Source: Hwanghaeella sp965227365 (GTDB lineage Bacteria > Pseudomonadota > Alphaproteobacteria > UBA8366 > Aestuariispiraceae). From it: a DNA stretch of 64,000 nt. Location of the stretch: assembly GCF_965227365.1 (NCBI RefSeq), contig NZ_OZ245754.1, forward strand, positions 682,001 to 746,000, in the 5' to 3' direction. Position 1 is the stretch's first letter; every line of letters starts with the position of its first letter. The notes below the pieces were generated by a model. The model had not been told where the DNA came from and searched no databases. It was given only the letters and a program-made list of their open reading frames with translations. Positions 18,159 through 26,895 of the stretch are shown piece by piece. The position numbers and the translations under genes were made by a program.

Positions 18159-19481
18159 ATGGGTAAAAGTGGGAAACGACTGACAGTCGCGGTTGCTGTC
18201 GCGGCCATGGTGGCCGGCTCGGCAATGACGGCACAGGCGGACAATCATCAAGGGATGGATGTTCCCAAGATCACCGCGTCGGAGCTTTTGACGGGTCTGG
18301 AAAATCCATGGGACATGGCCTTCTTGTCCGATGGCACAATGTTCTTCACGGAGAAGTGCAAAGGCCTCTCCGTCAGAACGTCCGACGGCACCGTGAACGC
18401 GCTTTACGGAATGAAGGACACGACAGGATTTGCCGATAGCGGGGCGGACCTGTTCTGCGAGGGGCAGGCGGGCATGCTGGGCGTGGTCGCCGACAGGCAT
18501 TTCGATAAGAACCGCATCCTGTATGTCTACTCGACCTCGAACAAGTATCACGGCTCCGGATGCAAGACCAATTTCGAGAAGTGCGACGGCAATATCGTCA
18601 TGCGGTTCAAGGTCAGCGAAGACCTGAAGAGCGTCTCCGACCGAACGGATATCGTGACGGACATTCAGTACAAACCCTTCGAGTCAGACCAACCGTTCGG
18701 CGGCCCCGGGGCGCATAACGGCGGCCGGATTCGCGTCGGTCCGGGTGGCTACCTCTGGGTCGCCGGCGGTGACCGGCACCGTGGAATCTGCCCCCAGGAC
18801 GGGCAGCTCCTCTGCGGCAAGGTCCTGAGGATCGACGGCGATGGCAACGCACATCCGGACAACAACCCGCCGGAAGGCTTTGACAAACGCATCTACACCT
18901 ACGGCCACCGGAACGTTCAAGGCATCGACTTCCGCCCGAGCGACGGCAAGGCCTTCACCGCGGAACACGGGCCTTGGCACAATGACGAGATCACCGCCCT
19001 CGTAAACGGTGGTAACGCTGGTTGGGACCCCGCAGAAAAACGCGGCGGAAGAGGTGAGTGCCCGGATCAGTATTGCGGATACGAGCCGAACCAGATGGAC
19101 GGCATGGATCCGGCCGTTCGTGCCGCCTATACGCCGATGAGCGACACACGGTTTGCCGATCTGATGCCGCCGACGTGGAACAACAACGGCTTTTCGCAGG
19201 GCACCGGTTCCGCGGCCTTCCTGAAAGGCAAGAATTGGGGCATCTACGAAGGCCGCCTGGCCGTCGGCATCATGGGTATTGGTTTCGGCGATACACCCGC
19301 AGGCTCGCGGATCGACATGATCAGCATTACCCCGGACGGATTGGGGATTAACGGCATCGTTCGCATGCCGCTCGGTTTCTCCGACCGGTTCCGCGGTCTG
19401 GTGATGGGGCCTGACAATGCGCTCTATGTGTCGGTCGACTCCGGCGCAATCTACAAGGTCACTGCCGAAAGCATGAAGTAA
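18159..19481 (+). CDS. PQQ-dependent sugar dehydrogenase (glucose/sorbosone dehydrogenase family)
   Basis: 440 residues with a signal peptide ending at AQA (about residue 27), after a GGGAGG ribosome site. The soluble beta-propeller family is recognised from ENPWDMAFLSDGTMFFTEK, GAHNGGRIRVGPGGYLWVAGGD and YGHRNVQGIDF. Such enzymes oxidise aldose sugars in the periplasm with pyrroloquinoline quinone. The preceding cytochrome c is a likely electron acceptor. No pqq biosynthesis genes are in the window, and the exact sugar is unknown. Confidence 0.87.
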   Translation: MGKSGKRLTVAVAVAAMVAGSAMTAQADNHQGMDVPKITASELLTGLENPWDMAFLSDGTMFFTEKCKGLSVRTSDGTVNALYGMKDTTGFADSGADLFCEGQAGMLGVVADRHFDKNRILYVYSTSNKYHGSGCKTNFEKCDGNIVMRFKVSEDLKSVSDRTDIVTDIQYKPFESDQPFGGPGAHNGGRIRVGPGGYLWVAGGDRHRGICPQDGQLLCGKVLRIDGDGNAHPDNNPPEGFDKRIYTYGHRNVQGIDFRPSDGKAFTAEHGPWHNDEITALVNGGNAGWDPAEKRGGRGECPDQYCGYEPNQMDGMDPAVRAAYTPMSDTRFADLMPPTWNNNGFSQGTGSAAFLKGKNWGIYEGRLAVGIMGIGFGDTPAGSRIDMISITPDGLGINGIVRMPLGFSDRFRGLVMGPDNALYVSVDSGAIYKVTAESMK

Positions 19482-19502
19482 CCCAGACGATCCAGAGTAT
19501 CG

Positions 19503-19540
19503 GTGCCCACGCTATGCCGATAGCGTGGGCACTTTTTTTC
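19503..19540 (+). terminator. Intrinsic terminator after the sugar dehydrogenase gene
   Basis: GTGCCCACGCTAT (19503-19515) pairs with ATAGCGTGGGCAC (19519-19531) and is followed by a T run. Confidence 0.9.
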
Positions 19541-19561
19541 ATGACCCGGCCGTCGATAAAA

Positions 19562-19930
19562 CTACTCGCACAGGATTTCAGCGAGGGAATCAACGGCGGA
19601 GCCCGCTTTGATACCCACCGGCGGTTGCTCCCGGGTGTTGGTCGCCATGGCGGGTGTTTGCCAATTTTCATCGTTGAAGAATGTGCTCCGCACCGAGGAT
19701 TGCGTGCGCTCCAAGCAGTTCAGTTTGATTTCGCTTTCGTAGCTCTTCGCGCCCATGACCGACGTTCGGTACCTAACTCTGCTAGGCACTCGAACGATGT
19801 TGCCGTCGGTCTCGACCTGCGTGGGGTCAAAATAATGCTCATCTCCGTTCTCCATGACCTTGTGCTGCGTCCATTCAGCACTTGCGGTGAATGGAACCAT
19901 GCATAGCAAGATAGTGAGCACGGACCTCAT
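19562..19930 (-). CDS. Small exported protein, surface-adhesin E-like
   Basis: 122 residues from ATG 19930 with a GAGG ribosome site; a longer upstream frame has no such signal. A signal peptide ends at ASA (about residue 17). The mature part (YFDPTQVETDGNIVRVPSR, then a YRTSVMGAKSYESEIKLNC segment) resembles the small surface-adhesin E domain often seen in proteobacterial periplasmic proteins of unknown role. Assignment is by pattern only. It converges on the dehydrogenase gene with a shared terminator region. Confidence 0.65.
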   Translation of the reverse strand: MRSVLTILLCMVPFTASAEWTQHKVMENGDEHYFDPTQVETDGNIVRVPSRVRYRTSVMGAKSYESEIKLNCLERTQSSVRSTFFNDENWQTPAMATNTREQPPVGIKAGSAVDSLAEILCE

Positions 19931-20029
19931 CGTATTATCCTCAATCCAACATTCGATCAGCGTGACCGCATAATTGGCGAGTGACGACGGGTATCTGCTG
20001 TACGGGTCGCGGACACGATGTCTTTGCAC

Positions 20030-20382
20030 CGCACTCAGACAGCGGCACAGATTCTGTGACGGCTTGCCGGTTCTCTCGACGTTTCAACACACGTCAACTC
20101 ACCTTCGAACAGGAAGCATTGCCAAGCCTGCGGGTCGGTAACCCTCAGGGTAATCCGTAACCAAGCAAATTCAATGATTTCCACATGGGCCGTTGTGCAT
20201 GGTTCCGGATTACCGACGAAGCTGAATAATCCTGCTCCACTCGACAGCGGGCATCGTTGTTTGTCGCGCGGGTATGCGATGAAGCGGGCGAAATTCTCCT
20301 TCAGCCTGCCCGTGTTTTTCCAACCCGTTCCAGGTCACATACTGTTGTTGCGGGGCGTCGGGGTAGACTGTACCGTCCGCGG
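20030..20382. other. Intergenic region with no recognised feature
   Basis: About 350 bases between two divergent genes. An open frame extends upstream of the SDR start at 20383 but has no family similarity before that point. No promoter, RNA or repeat stands out. Confidence 0.45.
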
Positions 20383-21147
20383 ATGGACAAGAATGTTGCA
20401 TTGATTACAGGGGCCGCCCGCGGGATTGGGCTGGCGACCGCGAGGCTCATGCTCGAGAACGGTTGGGCCGTTGCGATGGTCGACCGTGACGGCGACGAAT
20501 TGCGTGCCGCATCCGAGGGTCTTGCCAAGGATCATGAAGGGGCGAAAGCGTTCGAATACGACATATCCGAGCCCGATCAGGTGGACGACATGACCGCGGC
20601 GGTGCTGTCGTCCTTCGGCAGGATCGACGCTGTCGTGAACAATGCCGGTGTCGCCGATTTCTCCCCGCTCGAAGCAACGAGTTTTTCGTCGTGGCGGGAG
20701 ATCATGGCGACCAATCTGGACGGCACCTTCCTGGTGTCCCAGGCAGCAATTCCCGCCTTGAAGGAAACGAGAGGGGCGATCGTCAATATCGCCTCGATCT
20801 CGGGGCTTCGGGCGTCGACCCTGCGGGTTGCCTACGGCACGTCGAAAGCAGCCGTCATTCATTTGACCAAACAGCAGGCCTCGGAACTGGGAGAATTCGG
20901 TATTCGCGCGAATTGCGTTTGTCCCGGGCCCGTGAAGACAAAGCTGGCGATAGCCGTTCATTCGCAGGACATCATCGACGCCTATCACGATGCGATCCCG
21001 CTGAACCGCTATGGGGCCGAACGGGAAATTGCCGAAGCGATCCTGTTTCTGTGCTCCGACAAGGCAAGTTACGTCACCGGCCAGGTCCTGGCCGCCGACG
21101 GCGGTTTCGACGCCACCGGTGTCGGCCTGCCCGCCTTGAGGCGGTGA
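20383..21147 (+). CDS. Short-chain dehydrogenase/reductase (SDR)
   Basis: 254 residues starting MDKNVALITGAARGIG, a classical SDR nucleotide loop (TGxxxGIG). NNAG is at about residues 86-89 (VVNNAGVADF). The catalytic set is Ser (IASISG) and Tyr-x-x-x-Lys (YGTSKAA). The C-terminal SYVTGQVLAADGGF is typical. It would oxidise or reduce an alcohol/keto substrate with NAD(P)(H); the substrate is unknown. No strong ribosome site precedes the ATG, so an upstream start is possible. Confidence 0.85.
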   Translation: MDKNVALITGAARGIGLATARLMLENGWAVAMVDRDGDELRAASEGLAKDHEGAKAFEYDISEPDQVDDMTAAVLSSFGRIDAVVNNAGVADFSPLEATSFSSWREIMATNLDGTFLVSQAAIPALKETRGAIVNIASISGLRASTLRVAYGTSKAAVIHLTKQQASELGEFGIRANCVCPGPVKTKLAIAVHSQDIIDAYHDAIPLNRYGAEREIAEAILFLCSDKASYVTGQVLAADGGFDATGVGLPALRR

Positions 21148-21522
21148 CGGGGCATTCACGCCAATTGGGAACCGGTCGCCGCAACAAAAGTCGTTATAGC
21201 GGCTTGTTGACGTGATCGTGCCGCTTTCGTTGATGCACACATAGAGGACATCCCATCCGGGCTGTCTAGCGTGATCTCATGATCGTTGGATACGAGGACC
21301 TCCAGCGGGGCGGGACACTCGCGCGTCACACGACACCTTGTACGCATTTCTACACAACCCGATGAAACAAGAAATGGTGCCAGTTTCACCATACCTCCAT
21401 CTTTTTGAAGGCGTGACGTGTCGGCACAATAAAACGCGACATAATTCGGGGTTCTCGGTTTATAATTCATGCTAGGCAGCTAATGTTCTGCCTTATGTAT
21501 CTGTTTTTAAGGGTGTTTCTGG
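21148..21522. other. Intergenic region with a possible broken small gene
   Basis: On the minus strand, 21156-21470 is open. A second minus frame overlaps it with plausible coding text (VCINESGTITSTSRYND), as if one small exported-protein gene had been split by a frameshift. Neither half is recognisable and the reading is weak. The region also holds the promoter of the kinase gene. Confidence 0.25.
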
Positions 21523-23013
21523 ATGGTTTTCTCAGTCGAGGAAGACATAAAACAGTTACTTCAAAACTCTCCGATCGGGATCGCCATTTTGGAAAGGGGC
21601 ACCGGTAGCAGATTGTTTGCGAACGATATGCTCGCAAAAATGCTCGGTGCCGACAGCAGTGACAACTTACTGGAACGGGATATCCGGGAAACCTGGATTC
21701 GCGCGGAAGATCTTGAGCAAGCCCGCGCAGCGATCGAGAGCCATGGGCAGTTGGTTAACTTCGAAGCAGAACGACGGAAACTGGATGGTTCAAGATGGTG
21801 GGTCTTGATGAATTCGCAGCCATACCCTTTCGAGGGTAGGGACGCAGATATAATTTGGCATATCGACATCACGGATAGAAAAAACCACGAGCGAACCGCA
21901 GGTAATCTTTTCTTGGCAATTGAGTCCTTGCAGCAGGGCGTTTCCCTGTTCGATGCAGAGGACCGCCTCGTCTATATCAACGAAGCGTGGCGGAAGATGA
22001 ATGGCTCGGTGCCGGAAAACCATGTGCCGGGAACGACCTTTGCCGAACACCTCAAAGTGCTTGTCGAGAAGGGGTTGGCACCGGATGCGCATGGCCAGGA
22101 AGACAAATGGATCGCTGAACGCCTGCACCGTCATCGGAATCCGTCAGGGGTGTTCGAGATCCAGCGTAATGACGTTCACTTGTTGGTGCATGAACAGCGC
22201 CTTCCCGATGGCGGGGTTGCGACGTTGTATACCGATATTACAGAACTGAAGCTGGCGCAGAAGCATCTGGAAAGAGCCTTGGTTGAGGCCGAGCGGGCGA
22301 ACCAGGCAAAATCGGAATTTCTGGCATGCATGAGCCACGAATTGCGAACACCGTTGAACGCCATAATCGGATTTTCCGAGATGGTATCGCAGGAGATGCT
22401 CGGTCCCATAGGCAATACGGCATATCGGGAATACTTGCAGGATATTCACCATTCAGGCCATCATCTGTTACATCTCGTGAACGATATGCTCGATCTGGAA
22501 AAGATCGAGTGCGGTGAGATGACCCTGTATGAGAATGACATCGGGCTGGATGATCTTCTGTCCTATTGTCTGAGAATGGTGAAAAGCAGGAAGGAAGCTT
22601 CCAAGGTATCCTTTCTTTTCGACACCCCGGGCGATTTGCCGCAAGTCCGTGTCGACGAACGCCGGTTCAAGCAGATTGTCCTGAATTTGCTGGCGAATGC
22701 GGTGCGTTTCAACAAGGAGGGCGGCCGGGTCACACTGGCGGTTCGTCGAGACTCCGAGAAGGACATCTCTATTTGTGTTGAAGACACGGGTCTTGGGATA
22801 TCGGAAAAAGACCTGCCATTGGTGACGGAACCTTTCGGCCAAGTACGCTCGAATGCACATGTCGCGCATGAAGGAACCGGGCTGGGGCTGTCGCTATCCA
22901 AGCAGCTCATCCAGTTGCATGGGGGATCATTGGAAATTGAAAGCGAAATCGGTATCGGCACCGCTGTCACCATTCGCCTGCCAGTCGAGCGGGTCGTAAC
23001 GGAGTTGCAGTGA
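21523..23013 (+). CDS. Soluble PAS-domain sensor histidine kinase
   Basis: 496 residues with no membrane segment. Two PAS-type domains cover about 8-125 and 128-245, the second starting LFLAIESLQQGVSLFDAEDR. A short coiled coil leads to HisKA with phosphorylated His272 (MSHELRTPLNAIIGF). The ATPase domain has an N box (LLANAVRF), G1 (EDTGLGIS) and G2 (GTGLGLSLSK). It would sense an intracellular signal and phosphorylate a response regulator, but no regulator gene is adjacent, so it is an orphan kinase here. No haem or flavin motif was identified in the PAS domains. Confidence 0.92.
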   Translation: MVFSVEEDIKQLLQNSPIGIAILERGTGSRLFANDMLAKMLGADSSDNLLERDIRETWIRAEDLEQARAAIESHGQLVNFEAERRKLDGSRWWVLMNSQPYPFEGRDADIIWHIDITDRKNHERTAGNLFLAIESLQQGVSLFDAEDRLVYINEAWRKMNGSVPENHVPGTTFAEHLKVLVEKGLAPDAHGQEDKWIAERLHRHRNPSGVFEIQRNDVHLLVHEQRLPDGGVATLYTDITELKLAQKHLERALVEAERANQAKSEFLACMSHELRTPLNAIIGFSEMVSQEMLGPIGNTAYREYLQDIHHSGHHLLHLVNDMLDLEKIECGEMTLYENDIGLDDLLSYCLRMVKSRKEASKVSFLFDTPGDLPQVRVDERRFKQIVLNLLANAVRFNKEGGRVTLAVRRDSEKDISICVEDTGLGISEKDLPLVTEPFGQVRSNAHVAHEGTGLGLSLSKQLIQLHGGSLEIESEIGIGTAVTIRLPVERVVTELQ

Positions 23014-23097
23014 CAGGAATTGGCTGCGAAGGCGCACCCGATCCTGGTTCGGTGCGCACTCGCCGACCTTCTTTGATAGGGGCTTTGCGCCGTCGGC

Positions 23098-23877
23098 TCA
23101 CTCCAGGCTGACGGGGCGGTCGATCCAGTTGTATTGGGCCAACCCGCCGTCGACCGGCAGAATGACGCCGGTGACATAGGGGCTGTGGTCGTCGCTTAGA
23201 AGCGTGAGGGTGGAGGCGGCGAGGTCTTCGGGCGTGCCGGTCCGGACCATCGGGATCTTTTCCTCGAAGGCGCTGACTTTCGCGTTGAAGCCGCCTCCCG
23301 GTATGGCGCCGGGCGCTACGCCATTGACGCGGATGCCGTCCGGTCCCAGCGCACGGGCCAGTTCCCGGACCACCATCGCCTGCCCGGCCTTGGATGCGCT
23401 GTAATGAGGAAGGTTACGGGGCGAATAGGAATGTAGCGAGGTCATGTAGACCATGCGCCCCTTGATCCCATTCGCACGCATATCCTTCGCGATCTCCCGT
23501 CCCAGGAAGAAACCGCTGCGCAGGTTGGTATTCACCATCGCGTCCCATTCCTCCTCGGTCACGGTCAGGACGTTTTGCGTCTCCAACCGGCGGGGGGAGG
23601 CGCAATGGACGAAGAGGGAGAAGGGGCCATAGACCGATTTCGCCTCGGCCAGAACGGACTTCCAGGTATCGAGATCCGCCAGGCTGCCATGCACGAACTC
23701 AGCCGTGCCGCCCGCATCGCGGATATCCTTGATCACGGCGTCGGCCTCTTCCTCGCCCATGCCGTTCAGAACCGTCCGTGCCCCGGCGGCGGCGATCGCC
23801 TTGCCCACCGCGCGCCCGATGCCGGATGTGGCGCCGGTCACGAAAGCGATGTCTCCGGAAAAATCGATGCCCTTCAT
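23098..23877 (-). CDS. Short-chain dehydrogenase/reductase (SDR)
   Basis: 259 residues from ATG 23877, which follows a GGGGGAG ribosome site; an in-frame TTG 18 bases upstream is less likely. The cofactor loop is VTGATSGIGRA, and the catalytic region is MTSLHSYSPRNLPHYSASKAG (Ser and Tyr-x-x-x-Lys). The end SPYVTGVILPVDGG is standard. The usual NNAG element is replaced by VHCASPRR, a variation also found in other SDRs. Substrate unknown. It is downstream of ccoS on the same strand with a 116-base gap but is probably a separate function. Confidence 0.84.
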   Translation of the reverse strand: MKGIDFSGDIAFVTGATSGIGRAVGKAIAAAGARTVLNGMGEEEADAVIKDIRDAGGTAEFVHGSLADLDTWKSVLAEAKSVYGPFSLFVHCASPRRLETQNVLTVTEEEWDAMVNTNLRSGFFLGREIAKDMRANGIKGRMVYMTSLHSYSPRNLPHYSASKAGQAMVVRELARALGPDGIRVNGVAPGAIPGGGFNAKVSAFEEKIPMVRTGTPEDLAASTLTLLSDDHSPYVTGVILPVDGGLAQYNWIDRPVSLE

Positions 23878-23993
23878 GCTATGTTTCTCCCCCAAGCAGA
23901 TTTGTTCTTTATGCAGGGATTACAGCATCACCCGGCGGAACAGGGGAAGACCCGACTGCGTCACGGTAGCTTGTACCGAACCGGGGGAGAGGG

Positions 23994-24146
23994 TCAGAGA
24001 GGCTTGTCGTCTTCGTCGTTCAGGGCGCGCCAGGCGGCGCCGTCCAGATCGGAATATTGGCCGGATTTCAGGGACCAGAGGAAGGCTGCGAGTCCAAGCC
24101 CCCCCAGCAGCAGCGCGGTCGGTATCAGGAACAGAAGGACATTCAT
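23994..24146 (-). CDS. ccoS: cbb3 oxidase assembly protein CcoS
   Basis: A 50-residue protein: a single membrane helix (NVLLFLIPTALLLGGLGL) and a short tail with the typical LWSLKSGQYSDLDGAAWRAL text. The start ATG overlaps the ccoI stop by four bases (ATGA). CcoS acts with CcoI in maturation of the cbb3 oxidase, in particular cofactor insertion in CcoN. It is the last gene of the cco cluster. Confidence 0.9.
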   Translation of the reverse strand: MNVLLFLIPTALLLGGLGLAAFLWSLKSGQYSDLDGAAWRALNDEDDKPL

Positions 24147-26413
24147 GGCGTTGCGATCCCAGCTTCACCCGTAGTGCCCTGTGCCGGGCGGCGTTGGATC
24201 CATGATCCCAGGGCGGAGAATGGCGCGGCGGCCGCTTCGTTCAGGCGCAGCGCGTTGAGAATGACGATAATCGACGAGCCGGACATCGCCAAGGCCGCGA
24301 CCAGCGGCGAGGCATAGCCGAGCACGGCGAGCGGAATGGCGATCAGGTTGTAAATCACGGCCAGCGCGAAGTTCTGCCGGATCAGCACCTCCGCCCGGCG
24401 CGCGACCGCGACGGCGCTGGAGACCGCGTCGAGCCCTTCATGCAGGAAGACGAGGCCCGCCGCCTGACGGCCGATATCGGCTGCCTTGGAGGGCACCATG
24501 GAGACGTCGGCCGCGGCCAGGGAGGGCGCATCGTTCAATCCGTCGCCGACCATCAGGACCTTGTGGCCGGCCGCCTGCAGGGCCTGGACGCGGGCGATCT
24601 TGTCGGCCGGACGCAAGCCGCCCCGCCAATCGGTCATGCCCAGGGCGCGGGCCGTGGCGGATACGGTCTGCTCGTTATCGCCGGACAAGATCTCTCCGGC
24701 GATATCCCGTGCTTCCAGGGCTGCGATGGTCTCGGCGGCATTGGCGCGCAATCGGTCCTCGAACCGGAACAGGTCGACTGCCGCGCCGTCGCGGCGGAGT
24801 TCCACCCCGTTGCCGCCGGTGGCGGAGCGGCCCAGGAAATAGGCCTCGCCGTCCAGCCGTCCTTCAATGCCCTCGCCGGGGATTTCACGGATATCGGTCA
24901 TCCCGTTCACGGGGCGGAGATTGCCTTCATCCGCCGCCCGCACCAATGCCTGGGAATAGGGATGGCGGCTGTTCGCACCCAGCGCCGCGGCAATCGCCAA
25001 GACACGCGGGCTATGCGTGCCGACCTCCTGCAGGCGCGGCGTACCGACCGTCAATGTGCCGGTCTTGTCGAAGACGACGCGGTCGACCTGGGCCAGTTTT
25101 TCCAGCGCCGTGCCGTCGCGGACCATGATGCCCTTTCTGAACAAGCGGGAGGCGGCGACGACCTGCACGATCGGCACCGCAAGACCCAGCGCGCAGGGGC
25201 AGGTGATGATCAGGACCGCGATGGCGGAAAACAGCGACTGTCGCCAATCGCCGGTCACCCACATCCAGCCGAGGAAGGTAAGAAGGGCGGCAAGATGCAC
25301 CACCGGCGCATAGATCGCGGCCGCGCGGTCGGCCAGTTTGCGATAGGCGGGCGCGCCGCCTTCGGCCGCGTCCAGCATGCGCAGCATTTCCGACAGGAAG
25401 GAATCCTTCGCGGCCTTGGTCGCTTCCACCACCAGCGGGCCTGTCAGGTTCAGCATGCCAGCGGACAACGGAGTTCCTTCCGTCGCGGTGACGGGGACGC
25501 TTTCCCCGGTGGCGATGGCGGCATCGATATCGCTTTTGCCTTCCATGACCAGGGCGTCGACCGGAATGCGGTCGCCGGCCGCGATATGCAGACGCATGCC
25601 GGCTTCGATCTCGTTCAGCGGGTGCCAATGGCGGCTGCCATCCGCGGCGATGACGGTGGCGCCGTCGGGCGTGATCCGGGCCAGCCCGGCCACCGCGTCG
25701 CGGGCGCGTTCGCGCATCATATGGTCCAGGGTCCGGCCGATCAGCAGAAAGAAGAGCAGGGTGACCGAGGCATCGAAATAGGCGTGTTCGCCATGATGCC
25801 AGGTTTCATAGATGCTCATCCCCGTGGCGAGAAGAATGGCGAGGGAGATCGGCACATCCATGTTCAGGCTGCGCGCCGCCAGAGCCTTCAGCGCAGGTCG
25901 GAAGAAGACCCGGCCGGAATAGCCGACGGTCGGGATGGCGATCAGGGCCGAGATCCAATGGAACAGATCGCGCGTGGCCGCTTCCGCCCCGGACCAGACC
26001 GAGACCGAGAGCAGCATGATATTGCCTGCCGCGAAACCCGCGACGGCCAGCGCCCGGAACAGCGTCTTGCGGGTATCGTCCACGACGATGGCGTCCGGGC
26101 TGATCAGGTTCGGTTCGTATCCCGTACGGCGCAGGGCCGCGAAGACGGGTTCCGCATCGACGTCGGTTTTCCGCCAATGAAAGGTGACGCGTTTGGTCGA
26201 CAGGTTGACCCGTGCCTCGCGTATCTCCGGCAAGGCGTTCAGCGCGCCTTCGACCTTGCGGATGCAGGCCCCGCAATGCACGTCCGGCACCGCCAATACG
26301 GTGCGGACCGTCCCGTCGTCGAGGCTTTGCGAGGAATGCAGGACCGCGTCGCGGGACGGTATATCCGTCGTCCCCAACGCACTGACACTCGTCCCGCCGG
26401 CACAGCAACTCAT
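24143..26413 (-). CDS. ccoI: Copper-translocating P-type ATPase for cbb3 oxidase (CcoI/FixI)
   Basis: 756 residues from ATG 26413, which overlaps the ccoH stop (TGATG). An N-terminal heavy-metal domain has the motif VHCGACIRKVE. The ATPase core has the membrane CPC motif (ITCPCALGLAVPI), the phosphorylated aspartate in DKTGTLT and the hinge VGDGLNDAPSLA. It exports copper to the periplasm for the CuB site of CcoN. A cysteine-rich start (MSCCAGG) is usual in this subfamily. It is translationally coupled to ccoH and ccoS. Confidence 0.95.
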   Translation of the reverse strand: MSCCAGGTSVSALGTTDIPSRDAVLHSSQSLDDGTVRTVLAVPDVHCGACIRKVEGALNALPEIREARVNLSTKRVTFHWRKTDVDAEPVFAALRRTGYEPNLISPDAIVVDDTRKTLFRALAVAGFAAGNIMLLSVSVWSGAEAATRDLFHWISALIAIPTVGYSGRVFFRPALKALAARSLNMDVPISLAILLATGMSIYETWHHGEHAYFDASVTLLFFLLIGRTLDHMMRERARDAVAGLARITPDGATVIAADGSRHWHPLNEIEAGMRLHIAAGDRIPVDALVMEGKSDIDAAIATGESVPVTATEGTPLSAGMLNLTGPLVVEATKAAKDSFLSEMLRMLDAAEGGAPAYRKLADRAAAIYAPVVHLAALLTFLGWMWVTGDWRQSLFSAIAVLIITCPCALGLAVPIVQVVAASRLFRKGIMVRDGTALEKLAQVDRVVFDKTGTLTVGTPRLQEVGTHSPRVLAIAAALGANSRHPYSQALVRAADEGNLRPVNGMTDIREIPGEGIEGRLDGEAYFLGRSATGGNGVELRRDGAAVDLFRFEDRLRANAAETIAALEARDIAGEILSGDNEQTVSATARALGMTDWRGGLRPADKIARVQALQAAGHKVLMVGDGLNDAPSLAAADVSMVPSKAADIGRQAAGLVFLHEGLDAVSSAVAVARRAEVLIRQNFALAVIYNLIAIPLAVLGYASPLVAALAMSGSSIIVILNALRLNEAAAAPFSALGSWIQRRPAQGTTGEAGIATP

Positions 26414-26895
26414 CAGTTCGCCGCCTTTTCCTGAATCATGTCCGGGTAGCGGACCTTCCATTCGGTGCCGTCGCGCACTGCGGCCCGGATCTCGAAATTC
26501 CAGGCCCCTGCGGGCAGATCGTTCGGGATCTCATATGTGCCGCCGAGGGCCTTGGTCAGTTCCATCGTCCGGTCATGGATTTCCGTCGCGGGATGGCCGG
26601 CGTGAATGGTGACGCCGTCCAGCGGCACCAGATGCCCATCAGCGTCCTTCAGCGTGAAGCTGATCTTGCCGCCGTCGATGGAGAATTCGTGCTTCCAGCC
26701 CAGGGCCTTCTGCCTTTCCGCATTGGCCAGCACCGCGTTGTACTGTTGGCTGGCGACATAGCTGTTCTCCACGACCAGGCCCGTCCAGCTGCCTGTCGCG
26801 AAATAGGCCATCGTCAGGTTGGCGGCGATGATCACACCGAAGAACAGCACCATGTAGACGAGGACGTGGCGGCCGGTGATTTGACGAGGCATCAT
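26413..26895 (-). CDS. ccoH: cbb3 oxidase assembly protein FixH/CcoH
   Basis: 160 residues with one N-terminal membrane helix (about 10-31) and a periplasmic domain of the FixH family (for example YVASQQYNAVLANAERQKALGW). It binds to the oxidase during assembly and helps to keep CcoN stable. Four-base start/stop overlap with ccoG and single-base overlap with ccoI place it within one operon. Confidence 0.92.
   Translation of the reverse strand: MMPRQITGRHVLVYMVLFFGVIIAANLTMAYFATGSWTGLVVENSYVASQQYNAVLANAERQKALGWKHEFSIDGGKISFTLKDADGHLVPLDGVTIHAGHPATEIHDRTMELTKALGGTYEIPNDLPAGAWNFEIRAAVRDGTEWKVRYPDMIQEKAAN

Noticed and set aside
24440..26434. Long open frame antisense to ccoI
   Set aside because: Shadow of the well-defined CcoI reading frame, with no domain of its own.
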